A DNA stretch of 33,578 nt from assembly GCF_001552535.1 (NCBI RefSeq), contig NZ_BCRJ01000097.1, forward strand, positions 1 through 33,578. The letters run 5' to 3'. How positions within the stretch are numbered: the first letter of the stretch is position 1; each line of letters starts with the position of its first letter. Positions 22,082 through 29,619 of the stretch are shown piece after piece. The notes under the pieces are model-generated. The model searched no databases and was not told the DNA's origin. It was given only the letters and a program-made list of their open reading frames with translations. Both the position numbers and the translations under genes were made by a program. This DNA is from Nocardioides jensenii JCM 1364 = NBRC 14755. Lineage in GTDB: Bacteria > Actinomycetota > Actinomycetes > Propionibacteriales > Nocardioidaceae.

Positions 22082-22693
22082 TCAGAGCGTGGTGGCGTCC
22101 ACGTCGGCGCCGTGCAGCTCGGCGAGCATGACCGCCCCGGCCAGGTCGAGCTTCGTCCGCCGCAGGTGGGCCGCGGCGAGGTCGACCCGCTCGAGCGAGG
22201 CTCCGCGCAGGTCGGCACTCGACAGCTTCGCCTCACGCAGGTTGGCGCCGTCGAGCTGGGTGCCGCGCAGCACTGCGCCGGTGAGGTCGCTCAAGGACAG
22301 GTCGGCCTCACGCAGGTCGAGGCCCGAGAGGTCCAGCTTGCTGAGGTTGAGCCCACGCATCGTGACGCCACGCCACTGGCCGCCGACCACCTTGATCGGG
22401 CGCACGGTGCAGTCGACGAAGACCGAGCCGATCATCTTGCAGCCCTCGAAGGTGGCGTCGAAGAAGCTGGTGCGCGCGAAGTCACAAGCCACGAACGCCG
22501 TGTGCCGGTGAGTGCTGGCATTGAACCGACTGTTGGCGAACGTGCACTGGTCGAACGTGGCCCCCGACGTGGCGACCTCGCTGAAGTCCATGTCACTGAA
22601 CGAGCAGCGGACGAACCGGGCGGAGCCGAGATCCTCGGCGTACCAGTCCTCGTTGCTGTAGTGGACGCCGGCGTTCTCGATCGTCTCGGTCAT
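22082..22693 (-). CDS. MfpA-like pentapeptide-repeat protein
   Basis: Right-handed beta-helix protein of 203 residues built of A(D/N)LXX repeats, from about residue 25 to the end (FVRCSFSDMDF, LDLSGLDLREADLSLSDLTG). The middle segment FEGCKMIGSVFVDCTVRPI is very similar to FAQCSMLGSVFVACRLRPL of mycobacterial MfpA as I remember it, and the repeat order afterwards runs parallel. MfpA and Qnr proteins imitate DNA, bind gyrase and lower fluoroquinolone sensitivity. Gyrase binding here is inferred from that likeness. It is the third gene of a TetR-Rid-pentapeptide operon; the gap to the Rid gene is 17 nt. Confidence 0.88.
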   Translation of the reverse strand: MTETIENAGVHYSNEDWYAEDLGSARFVRCSFSDMDFSEVATSGATFDQCTFANSRFNASTHRHTAFVACDFARTSFFDATFEGCKMIGSVFVDCTVRPIKVVGGQWRGVTMRGLNLSKLDLSGLDLREADLSLSDLTGAVLRGTQLDGANLREAKLSSADLRGASLERVDLAAAHLRRTKLDLAGAVMLAELHGADVDATTL

Positions 22694-22710
22694 CGCGCCA
22701 CCGTAGCTGT

Positions 22711-23121
22711 TCAATCGACGACGGCAGCGACCGCTTCGACCTCGACGAGCTGGTCGGGATAGCCGAGCACGGAGACGCCGAGCAGGGTGCTTGGTACGTC
22801 GTGCGGGCCGAACGCAGCGGCCACCACCTCCCAGGCTGCGACCAGGTCGCTGCGTTCTGTGGAAGCCACCAGGACGCGGGTGCTGATCACGTCGGTGAGT
22901 CTGGCGTCGGCGACCGCCAGAGCCTGCTGCAGGTTCTCGATGCACCGCGCAGCCTGGCCCGCCACATCGCCGACAGCAACCGTCGAACCGTCGTCGCCGA
23001 TCGGACAGCTGCCGGCGAGGAAGATCATGCGCGCCCCGGCCGGGGCTGTGGCTGCGTAGGCATACGGCGCAGCGGCCAGGCCGGGCGCGCGGATCAGTCG
23101 GACGTCAGTGTGCTCGGCCAT
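22711..23121 (-). CDS. Rid-family protein lacking the catalytic Arg
   Basis: RidA/YjgF/UK114-fold protein of 136 residues (MIFLAGSCPIGDDG, AARCIENLQQALAVADARLTD, LVEVEAVAAVVD). Aligned with E. coli RidA, the PARS motif with Arg105 becomes PSTL, so the Arg that binds the imine carboxylate is Thr. This argues against classical 2-iminobutanoate deaminase activity and for another Rid subgroup. The ATG lies within the end of the TetR gene (17-base overlap), so the two are co-transcribed. Confidence 0.9.
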   Translation of the reverse strand: MAEHTDVRLIRAPGLAAAPYAYAATAPAGARMIFLAGSCPIGDDGSTVAVGDVAGQAARCIENLQQALAVADARLTDVISTRVLVASTERSDLVAAWEVVAAAFGPHDVPSTLLGVSVLGYPDQLVEVEAVAAVVD

Positions 23122-23683
23122 CGCTCAGCCTTTCCGCGGACCGGGAGCGGATGCCGTCGAGGATCAGGGCGAGACCCAGCTCGAAGTCCGACGCCTCGCG
23201 GGGCTGGTCGTCGATCGCGCCGGCGCTGCTGGCCTGCAGGTGGGTCTGCTCCTGGATGGCGTGGCCGAACACGAAGTGGAGAACGGTGCTGACCGCCACC
23301 GGGAGCAGGTCGTCGGGCAACCCTGCCGCGTCGTACGCCGACGCGAGCTCGGTGTCGGGAGTGACGGCCCCCAGGCCGAACGCGTGCGCCGTGGCAACCA
23401 GCTCGGCACCGTCGCGGTAGGCCAGCATGGCGTCGCGCAGCTCGCGGCTGATCGCGGTGACCTGCTCGTCCCAGGCGCCCTCGACCCGTGGCCTGGCACC
23501 GCGGTGCAGGATCTCGTCGGCCAGTGCGGCCAACAGCGTCTGCTTGTTGGCGAAGTGGTGGTAGAGCGCGCTCGGTTGCACACCGAGCTCGCTGCCCAGC
23601 CGGCGCATGGAGAGGTCCGCAAGACCATAGGCATCGAGCACGTCGAGCGCCTTGGCCACGATGTCCGCCCTGCGATAGGCCAC
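23105..23683 (-). CDS. TetR-family regulator, possible BioQ-like repressor
   Basis: TetR repressor of 192 residues. The N-terminal HTH reads LSMRRLGSELGVQPSALYHHFANK, and the C-terminal ligand domain is of the TetR_C type (HFVFGHAIQEQTHLQ). Start: GTG at 23683, with AGGAG 9 nt upstream. It is divergent from bioB, and two TGAAC-N3-(G/A)TTCA operators lie in the 205-base gap. BioQ of corynebacteria and mycobacteria is a TetR regulator of bio genes with a TGAAC-N3-GTT-type site, so this gene is the natural candidate. Orthology to BioQ is not proven by the sequence I can compare. It would also control its own operon with the Rid and pentapeptide genes. Confidence 0.85.
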   Translation of the reverse strand: MAYRRADIVAKALDVLDAYGLADLSMRRLGSELGVQPSALYHHFANKQTLLAALADEILHRGARPRVEGAWDEQVTAISRELRDAMLAYRDGAELVATAHAFGLGAVTPDTELASAYDAAGLPDDLLPVAVSTVLHFVFGHAIQEQTHLQASSAGAIDDQPREASDFELGLALILDGIRSRSAERLSDGRAH

Positions 23684-23821
23684 GTTCCACCTCTCCTGAC
23701 GGTCGTCGGAATGACTCGACCCTAGGCCATCGACCTTCCGCGCGACGCGGGGCACACGGCACCTCCGACGCAGGACGCGCTTCCACCCGGGGTGGGTTGG
23801 CGCTGGCCGGCGACGACCCTT

Positions 23822-23862
23822 AACCTGAACACCATTCAGTTTTCCTGAACACCGTTCAGGTT
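23822..23862. promoter_or_regulatory. Two BioQ-like operators upstream of bioB
   Basis: A perfect inverted repeat CCTGAAC-ACC-GTTCAGG occupies 23844-23860. A second site with one changed base, CCTGAAC-ACC-ATTCAGT, is at 23824-23840, exactly 20 bp (about two helix turns) away. The outermost half-sites AACCTGAAC and GTTCAGGTT are also complementary. The core TGAAC-N3-GTTCA agrees with the half-site known for BioQ. bioB starts 27 nt downstream. Confidence 0.75.
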
Positions 23863-23888
23863 CCGATCGAGTCCAGGAGAAGCCCCGC

Positions 23889-24953
23889 ATGACGACGACC
23901 TTCGATGAGCTCGCCGACCGGATCCTCGCCGGGGGCGCCGCCGCCTCCGAGACCGACGCCCTGGCCGTGCTGCGAGCGCCCGACACGGCTGTCCTGTCGG
24001 CCGTGGCTGCCGCGGCCCGACTGCGCCGTGAGCACTTCGCCAACACGGTCAAGGTCAACTACCTGGTCAACCTCAAGTCCGGTCTGTGCCCGGAGAACTG
24101 CAACTACTGCTCCCAGGCCCTGGGGTCGCAGGCACCGATCCTGAAGTACTCCTGGCTCACGAAGGACGAGACCCTCGAGCAGGCCGGCGCCGGCCTGCGT
24201 GGCGGGGCGACCCGCGTGTGCATGGTCTCGTCCGGTCGCGGACCCTCCGATCGCGACATCGACAAGGTCGTGGAGATGACCGAGGCCCTCAAGGACCAGC
24301 ACGAAGGCGTCGAGGTCTGCGCCTGCCTCGGGTTGCTGAAGGACGGGCAGGCCGATCGCCTCAAGGCAGCGGGCGTCGACGCCTACAACCACAACATCAA
24401 CACCGCCGAGAGCAACCACGACAACATCGTCCAGACCCACACGTACGACGACCGCACGGACACCATCGACAAGGCGAAGTCCGCCGGTCTCTCACCGTGC
24501 TCGGGACTGATCGCCGGACTCGGCGAGAGCGACGAGCAGCTGGTCGAGGCACTCTTCGCACTCCGGGCCCTCGAGGCCGACTCGATCCCGATCAACTTCC
24601 TGATGCCGTTCGACGGCACGCCCTACGAGAACACGTGGGAGCTCTCCCCCCTGCGATGCCTGCGCATCCTGACCATGGCTCGTTTCGTGTGCCCCGACAA
24701 GGAGATCCGCATCGCCGCCGGCCGCGAGATGCACCTCCGCTCGCTCCAGGCCGTGGCTCTCCACGTGGCCAACTCGATCTTCCTCGGCGACTACCTCACC
24801 TCCGAGGGCCAGGACGCCAAGGCCGACTTGGAGATGCTGCGCGACAACGGATTCGTGGTGCTCGGCTCCGAGGAGGCCGACGACGCCGGCACCGCGCAGG
24901 ATCCCGTCATCCGGCACCGCGGCGCCGGCACCGAGGCCCCCGCCAACGCATGA
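23889..24953 (+). CDS. bioB: Biotin synthase
   Basis: Radical-SAM enzyme that inserts sulfur into dethiobiotin, the last step of biotin synthesis. 354 residues. The 4Fe-4S motif CX3CX2C is C67, C71, C74 (GLCPENCNYC). Other signatures are YNHNINTAESNH, SGLIAGLGES and IPINFLMPFDGTP. The 2Fe-2S cluster Cys in RVCMVSSG and VCACLG and the Arg in KEIRIAAGRE are present. CAGGAGAA lies 7-8 nt before the ATG. It is the first gene of bioB-bioA-bioF-bioD, with 4-base overlaps between all of them, behind the BioQ-like operators. Confidence 0.97.
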   Translation: MTTTFDELADRILAGGAAASETDALAVLRAPDTAVLSAVAAAARLRREHFANTVKVNYLVNLKSGLCPENCNYCSQALGSQAPILKYSWLTKDETLEQAGAGLRGGATRVCMVSSGRGPSDRDIDKVVEMTEALKDQHEGVEVCACLGLLKDGQADRLKAAGVDAYNHNINTAESNHDNIVQTHTYDDRTDTIDKAKSAGLSPCSGLIAGLGESDEQLVEALFALRALEADSIPINFLMPFDGTPYENTWELSPLRCLRILTMARFVCPDKEIRIAAGREMHLRSLQAVALHVANSIFLGDYLTSEGQDAKADLEMLRDNGFVVLGSEEADDAGTAQDPVIRHRGAGTEAPANA

Positions 24954-26236
24954 CCACCTCGCCCGCCACCGCCCTGCTCGCCTATGACCGCGAGCACCTC
25001 TGGCATCCCTACACGTCGATGACCGACCCGGCGCCGACGCGCCTGGTCAGCGGTGCGGACGGCGTACGACTCACGCTCGACGGCGCGGACGTGATCGACG
25101 CCATGAGCTCGTGGTGGTCAGCGATCCACGGCTACCGTCACCCCGTCCTCGACGCGGCAATCGCCAACCAGGCAAGGGAATTCACCCATGTCATGTTTGG
25201 CGGCCTGACTCACGAACCGGCCGTCGAGTTGGCCCGCCGACTCGTCGACCTCACCCCCGACCCCTTGCAGCACGTCTTCCTGGCCGACTCCGGGTCCGTC
25301 AGCGTCGAGGTCGCGCTGAAGATGGCGCTCCAGCACCAGCGCGGCATCGGCCGGCCGGAGCGCACCCGCTTCCTGACCGTCCTCGGCGGCTATCACGGCG
25401 ACACCTGCGGCTGCATGGGCGTCTGTGACCCGGTCGGCGGCATGCACTCCATGTTCACCGGGCTGCTCCCCCGGCACGTCTTCGGCCAGAGACCACCACC
25501 GCCCGGCGGTGACGTCGACACCTGGGCAGCGGGATTCGACGCGCTGGCAGACGAGCACGCACCCGAGCTCGCCGGGATCGTGGTCGAGCCGCTGCTGCAG
25601 GGCGCCGGTGGCATGCACCCCTACGACCCCGAGTGCCTGCGGGTGATGCGCGACGTGGCCGACCGACACGGCCTCGTCCTGATCTTCGACGAGATCGCCA
25701 CCGGCTTCGGTCGCACCGGGCACCTCGTCGTCTCCGGCAGCGGCGACCATGGCGTGACCCCCGACATCCTCTGCCTGGGCAAGGCACTGACCGGCGGCTA
25801 CCTGACCCTGGCCGCCACCCTGTGCACACCGGCGATCGCCGCCGGCATCTCGGCCAGCGAGTCGGGCGTGCTCATGCACGGGCCGACCTTCATGGGCAAT
25901 CCGCTGGCCTGTGCGGTGGCTGCCGCCTCCATCGACCTGCTGCTCGATCGCGGGTGGGAGCAGGACGTGACCCGGATCAACACCGGCCTCAACCGGGGGC
26001 TGTCTCCCCTGCGCCAGCAGCCCGGCGTCTCCGACGTCCGCACACTCGGCGCCGTGGGCGTCGTCCAGCTCGACCACCCGGTCGACGTGGCCGCGGCAAC
26101 CGAGGCCGCCCTGGCGAGCGGAGTGTGGGTGCGCCCCTTCCGGGACCTGATCTACACGATGCCTCCCTACATCTCGACCGACGTGGACGTCGCCGAGATC
26201 TGCGCAGCGATCGGAGCGGCGGTGAGGGCCGGATGA
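24950..26236 (+). CDS. bioA: Adenosylmethionine-8-amino-7-oxononanoate aminotransferase
   Basis: PLP-dependent aminotransferase (DAPA synthase) using S-adenosylmethionine as amino donor. 428 residues. Motifs: substrate site HLWHPYTSM and SSWWSAIHGY, GYHGDTCGCMGV, DEIATGFGRTG and the PLP Lys K278 in CLGKALTGGYL. The ATG overlaps the bioB stop as ATGA, and its end overlaps bioF the same way. It acts in the cytoplasm after BioF in the pathway although its gene comes first. Confidence 0.97.
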   Translation: MTTSPATALLAYDREHLWHPYTSMTDPAPTRLVSGADGVRLTLDGADVIDAMSSWWSAIHGYRHPVLDAAIANQAREFTHVMFGGLTHEPAVELARRLVDLTPDPLQHVFLADSGSVSVEVALKMALQHQRGIGRPERTRFLTVLGGYHGDTCGCMGVCDPVGGMHSMFTGLLPRHVFGQRPPPPGGDVDTWAAGFDALADEHAPELAGIVVEPLLQGAGGMHPYDPECLRVMRDVADRHGLVLIFDEIATGFGRTGHLVVSGSGDHGVTPDILCLGKALTGGYLTLAATLCTPAIAAGISASESGVLMHGPTFMGNPLACAVAAASIDLLLDRGWEQDVTRINTGLNRGLSPLRQQPGVSDVRTLGAVGVVQLDHPVDVAAATEAALASGVWVRPFRDLIYTMPPYISTDVDVAEICAAIGAAVRAG

Positions 26237-27357
26237 CGCGCTGGACGGAGTGGCTGTCGACGCAGGCGGCGGACCGCGAGAGCAAGAATCTGACCCGAAT
26301 CCTCAACCCACGCAGGACGGACGACGACGTCATCGACCTCGCCGGCAACGACTATCTCGGGTTGTCCCGCCACCCGGCCGTGTCTGGCGCAGCCGCTGCC
26401 GCGGCCATCGCCTGGGGCGCCGGCTCGGGCGCCTCACGCTTGGTCACCGGCACGCTGGAGCTCCACCAGGAGCTGGAGCGGGAGCTGGCCGCCTTCCTGG
26501 GGTGGCCCGATGCGCTCGTGTTCTCCACCGGCTACCACGCCAACCTCTCAGTGGTCACCGCGCTGGCCGACCGGGACGCCCTGATCGTCTCCGACGCCCA
26601 CATCCACGCCTCTCTCATCGACGCCGCCCGACTGTCGCGGGCCGAGATCGTGGTGACGCCGCACAACGACGTCGAGGCGGTACGCCGTGCCCTCGGCGCC
26701 GCCGGCGACCGCCGCACCCTGGTGCTCGCCGAGTCGGTCTACTCCGTGCTCGGCGACGCCGCCCCGTTGCGCGCGCTGGCGAACGCCTGTGTCGACCACG
26801 ATGCACTGCTGGTCGTCGACGAGGCCCACGGGCTGGGCGTGGTCGGGGTCGGCGGTCACGGGCTGGTCCGCGAGCTGGGCCTGGCCGGGCACCCCCACGT
26901 CGTGGTTGCGGCAACCCTGTCCAAGGCCCTTGGCGCCCAGGGCGGTGCAGTGCTGGGTCCGCGTGCCCTCCTCCACCACCTGGTCAACCGGGCCCGCCCC
27001 TTCATCTTCGACACCGCCCTGGCACCGTCCCCGACGGCGGGCGCCCTGGCCGCGCTACGCATCCTGGTCGACGAGCCCGAGCTGCCCGACGTGATCCACC
27101 GCCGGGTCGGCGTACTCGGCCGCGCCCTCGGGGTCGGTCTCCCGGCCGGGGCGGTGCTCTCGATCCCGATGCCCTCACCGCAGACGGCCTTGGCCGCACA
27201 GGCCACCTGCCTCGAGGAGGGCATCAGGGTCGGCTGCTTCCGGCCTCCGTCCGTGCCCGACGGCGTCTCGCGCCTGCGGATCACCTGCAACGCGGGGGTC
27301 TCGGCCAGCGACTGGCAGCGGGCCACCGACACCATCGTGAAGGTCGTGTCCGGATGA
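26233..27357 (+). CDS. bioF: 8-amino-7-oxononanoate synthase
   Basis: PLP enzyme condensing alanine with pimeloyl-ACP or -CoA, 374 residues. Motifs: NDYLGLSRHP, GSGASRLVTGTLELHQELE, DAHIHASLIDA, VVDEAHGLGVVG and the PLP Lys K231 in ATLSKALGAQGG. It overlaps both neighbours by 4 bases. No bioC/bioH pair is visible in the window, so the source of the pimeloyl chain is encoded elsewhere. Confidence 0.97.
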   Translation: MTRWTEWLSTQAADRESKNLTRILNPRRTDDDVIDLAGNDYLGLSRHPAVSGAAAAAAIAWGAGSGASRLVTGTLELHQELERELAAFLGWPDALVFSTGYHANLSVVTALADRDALIVSDAHIHASLIDAARLSRAEIVVTPHNDVEAVRRALGAAGDRRTLVLAESVYSVLGDAAPLRALANACVDHDALLVVDEAHGLGVVGVGGHGLVRELGLAGHPHVVVAATLSKALGAQGGAVLGPRALLHHLVNRARPFIFDTALAPSPTAGALAALRILVDEPELPDVIHRRVGVLGRALGVGLPAGAVLSIPMPSPQTALAAQATCLEEGIRVGCFRPPSVPDGVSRLRITCNAGVSASDWQRATDTIVKVVSG

Positions 27358-28046
27358 GCGGCCGGATCGTCGTGGTCACCGGCACCGACACCGGCGTGGG
27401 AAAGACGATCGCCACCGCCGCCCTCGCCGTACGAATCCGACACGACGGCCACGATCACGACCAGGTGACCGTGGTGAAGCCTGTGCAGACCGGGATCGAC
27501 CCTCAGGCCCCCTGCGATCCTGCGGACGCCACCGAGGTGCACCGGCTGACCGGTTGCCGAGTTCACGAGTTCACCTGCCTTGCGGCTCCGCTCGCCCCCG
27601 ACACCGCCGCCCGCATCCAGGGCACCCGGCTGCCCGTCGTGGCCGAGCATGCCGCGCGGATCCGGGAGCTCGCTCGCCGCCACCGCACCGTGATCGTCGA
27701 GGGCGCCGGCGGAGTGCTCGTGCGTCTCGACGCCGAGGGCGGCACGGTGCTCGACCTGGCCGAGCAGCTGGATGCCGAGGTGTACGTCGTCAGTCGCGCC
27801 GGGCTCGGCACCCTCAACCACACCGAGCTCACCGTCGACGCCCTTCGCGCGCGTGGTCTGGAGCCGACCGGCCTGGTCATCGGGGCCTGGCCCGACGCGC
27901 CCGGGTTGGCCGAGCGCACGAATCGCGAGGACCTGCCTCGGGTGACCGGCGTCCCCGTGCTCGGCGTACTCCCGCAGGGCGCCGGCGCCCTGGGACGTGA
28001 GGCGTTCTGTGCCGCCGCTCCCGACTGGTTCACCGACGCTCCCTGA
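27354..28046 (+). CDS. bioD: Dethiobiotin synthetase
   Basis: ATP-dependent carboxylase closing the ureido ring of dethiobiotin, 230 residues. The P-loop GTDTGVGKT is at residues 10-18. The substrate Lys lies in VVKPVQTG, EGAGGVLV follows, and the nucleotide-base loop is near SRAGLGTLNHTELT. It overlaps bioF by 4 bases and ends the biotin operon. The next 124 bases hold only the leader of a lipoprotein gene. Confidence 0.96.
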   Translation: MSGRIVVVTGTDTGVGKTIATAALAVRIRHDGHDHDQVTVVKPVQTGIDPQAPCDPADATEVHRLTGCRVHEFTCLAAPLAPDTAARIQGTRLPVVAEHAARIRELARRHRTVIVEGAGGVLVRLDAEGGTVLDLAEQLDAEVYVVSRAGLGTLNHTELTVDALRARGLEPTGLVIGAWPDAPGLAERTNREDLPRVTGVPVLGVLPQGAGALGREAFCAAAPDWFTDAP

Positions 28047-28170
28047 GCCGGCCCGTCCGGTCGCATCGACCGGCCCGTCGGGCGGCACCGGCGTTGGCCG
28101 GTGTCAGGATTGGGGCGCGCGCGGGAAGGGTAGGAACCTCCGCGCACACCCGCCGAATCCGAGGAGCACC

Positions 28171-28920
28171 ATGCGTTCATCCGTCCGGGCCACCCTGCGT
28201 CGCCAGACGGCAACGACCGTCGGCGTGCTGGTGCTGCTGACTGGCGGCGTGTTGTCCGGCTGCGATGCGGACGACCAGTCGCGGGCCGTGGCGGGCGATC
28301 CTGCGGCCCGGTCGACGGGGTCGCCCACCGGCGAGCCCTCGGATCCCTCCAGCACCGAGCTCCCGGATCCTCCCGAACCGCTCGATCCCCCGAGCGACAG
28401 CACCTCCCCGACGCAGCCGGAGACCACGACACCGTCCGAGCCCGAGACCACGACTCCCGCCGGCGCACGCATCACCGCCGCGGAGTACGAGGACGACTGG
28501 CACTTCAAGCTCGGTGACACCGAGCTCGACGCGAAGCACGTGCGGGGCACCGACTACGCCACCTGCAAGAAGCTCGAGGTGTCGGGCTCTCTGACGTCGC
28601 GCGGATGCAGGTACGGCGTCAAGGTCACCTACCAGGCCAAGCGCGGCAAGGTCGTGATCACGAACATGGTCATGGAGATGTCGAGCGAGGCGAAGGCCAC
28701 CGCGTTCTCCAACGACAAGACGCTGACCGACAACGACTTCAACTACCAGAAGAAGGACGTCGCCCCCGGTTTCGACAAGGGCCAGTGGCGGGCCCGCAGC
28801 GCCGGGAAGTACGTCGTGTTCACCGTCTGCACGGGCACGTCGGGAATCACCCAGAAGCAGGTCAAGAACTACCTGCACTACGTCAACGCTGACTTCACCG
28901 CCGCGCTGCTCTGGCGCTGA
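28171..28920 (+). CDS. Secreted lipoprotein of unknown function
   Basis: Lipoprotein of 249 residues. The signal peptide ends in lipobox LSGC with acceptor Cys31. A Pro/Ser/Thr-rich linker of about 90 residues follows (EPSDPSSTELPDPPEP). The folded domain begins near residue 105 (ITAAEYEDDWHFKLGDTEL). It holds three Cys: two in its first third (TCKK, SRGCRY) and one late (FTVCTG), so one disulfide is possible. GAGGAG lies 4-5 nt before the ATG. The linker suggests it spans the cell wall. I do not recognise the domain. Confidence 0.88.
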   Translation: MRSSVRATLRRQTATTVGVLVLLTGGVLSGCDADDQSRAVAGDPAARSTGSPTGEPSDPSSTELPDPPEPLDPPSDSTSPTQPETTTPSEPETTTPAGARITAAEYEDDWHFKLGDTELDAKHVRGTDYATCKKLEVSGSLTSRGCRYGVKVTYQAKRGKVVITNMVMEMSSEAKATAFSNDKTLTDNDFNYQKKDVAPGFDKGQWRARSAGKYVVFTVCTGTSGITQKQVKNYLHYVNADFTAALLWR

Positions 28921-28934
28921 CCCCGGTCGGGACA

Positions 28935-28978
28935 CTCCCTGACGTTCCGGTCCTCAACAGAACGGGATCGTCAGGGAG
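28935..28978. terminator. Hairpin between convergent genes
   Basis: CTCCCTGACG (28935-28944) pairs with CGTCAGGGAG (28969-28978) around a 24-base loop. It lies 15 bases past the lipoprotein stop and 24 bases from the reductase stop on the other strand, so it is a probable two-way terminator without a U-tract. Confidence 0.65.
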
Positions 28979-29001
28979 CATCGCCACGACCGACGGAAAC
29001 G

Positions 29002-29532
29002 TCAGCTGGCGTCGGCCAGGGTCTGCACGGCGCCGAGCAGCTTCGCGACCACCTCGTCGTCGGCCAGGATGTCGCCCTCCATCGCGGACTGCGAGACGAC
29101 GACGTCCTCGATCACCTTGGCACCGGCGATGGTGGCCGAGTGGCGGGCGTGCTCGTGGGCCCACTTGCCGCCGTATGGCGTGGGCGTGGCACCGACGACC
29201 GCGAACGGCTTGCCGACCACGGCACCGGTGCCGTACGGGCGGGAAAGCCAGTCGATCGCGTTGTTCAGCACGGCCGGCATGGTGCCGTTGTACTCCGGGG
29301 TCACGACCAGCACGCGGTCGGCCTCGGCCACGGTCTTGCGCAGCTGGGTGGCGGACTCGGGGGCGCTCTCGCCGTCGATGTCCTCGTTGTAGAACGGGAT
29401 CTCGCCGAGGCCCTCGGCGATGTCGATCGTGACGCCGGCCGGGGCCTGGGCCTTCAGCGTCTCGGCGATGCGGCGGTTCAGCGAGTCGGCGCGGAGGCTG
29501 CCGACGAGGACGACTACGCGGGTGTCAGACAT
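29002..29532 (-). CDS. NAD(P)H-dependent FMN reductase (ChrR/ArsH-like)
   Basis: Flavodoxin-fold reductase of 176 residues. The FMN phosphate loop is GSLRADSLNR, and the family hallmark is VTPEYNGTMPAVLNNAIDWL. The C-terminal half includes GKPFAVVGATPTPYGG. AGGAG lies 5 nt before the ATG. Members reduce quinones, azo dyes or chromate with NADPH in a two-electron step and protect against redox cycling. It is divergent from a TetR gene across a perfect palindrome, which suggests direct control. Confidence 0.93.
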   Translation of the reverse strand: MSDTRVVVLVGSLRADSLNRRIAETLKAQAPAGVTIDIAEGLGEIPFYNEDIDGESAPESATQLRKTVAEADRVLVVTPEYNGTMPAVLNNAIDWLSRPYGTGAVVGKPFAVVGATPTPYGGKWAHEHARHSATIAGAKVIEDVVVSQSAMEGDILADDEVVAKLLGAVQTLADAS

Positions 29533-29576
29533 GGAATCTCCTGTAGGTGGGGGTGAGGGCTTCCGGGAAAGGTAAG

Positions 29577-29612
29577 CGGACCGCGGTCCGGTTTATTCCG
29601 AGCGCCTAGGAT
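29577..29612. promoter_or_regulatory. TetR operator and leaderless -10
   Basis: CGGACCGCGGTCCG (29577-29590) is a perfect 14-bp palindrome, with AA and TT continuing the symmetry outside one base on each side. TAGGAT (29607-29612) is followed by 7 bases and the GTG at 29620. The palindrome covers the expected -35 zone, the classic position for autorepression by the divergent TetR protein. Confidence 0.72.
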
Positions 29613-29619
29613 GACGGTT

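Noticed and set aside
23889..28046. Horizontal transfer of the biotin operon
   Set aside because: Base composition and overlap style match the neighbours, and no mobile element or repeat flanks it.
28937..29000. A mobile or REP-like repeat downstream of the lipoprotein
   Set aside because: The stem CTCCCTGACG/CGTCAGGGAG is explained as a terminator between convergent genes, and I saw no second copy.
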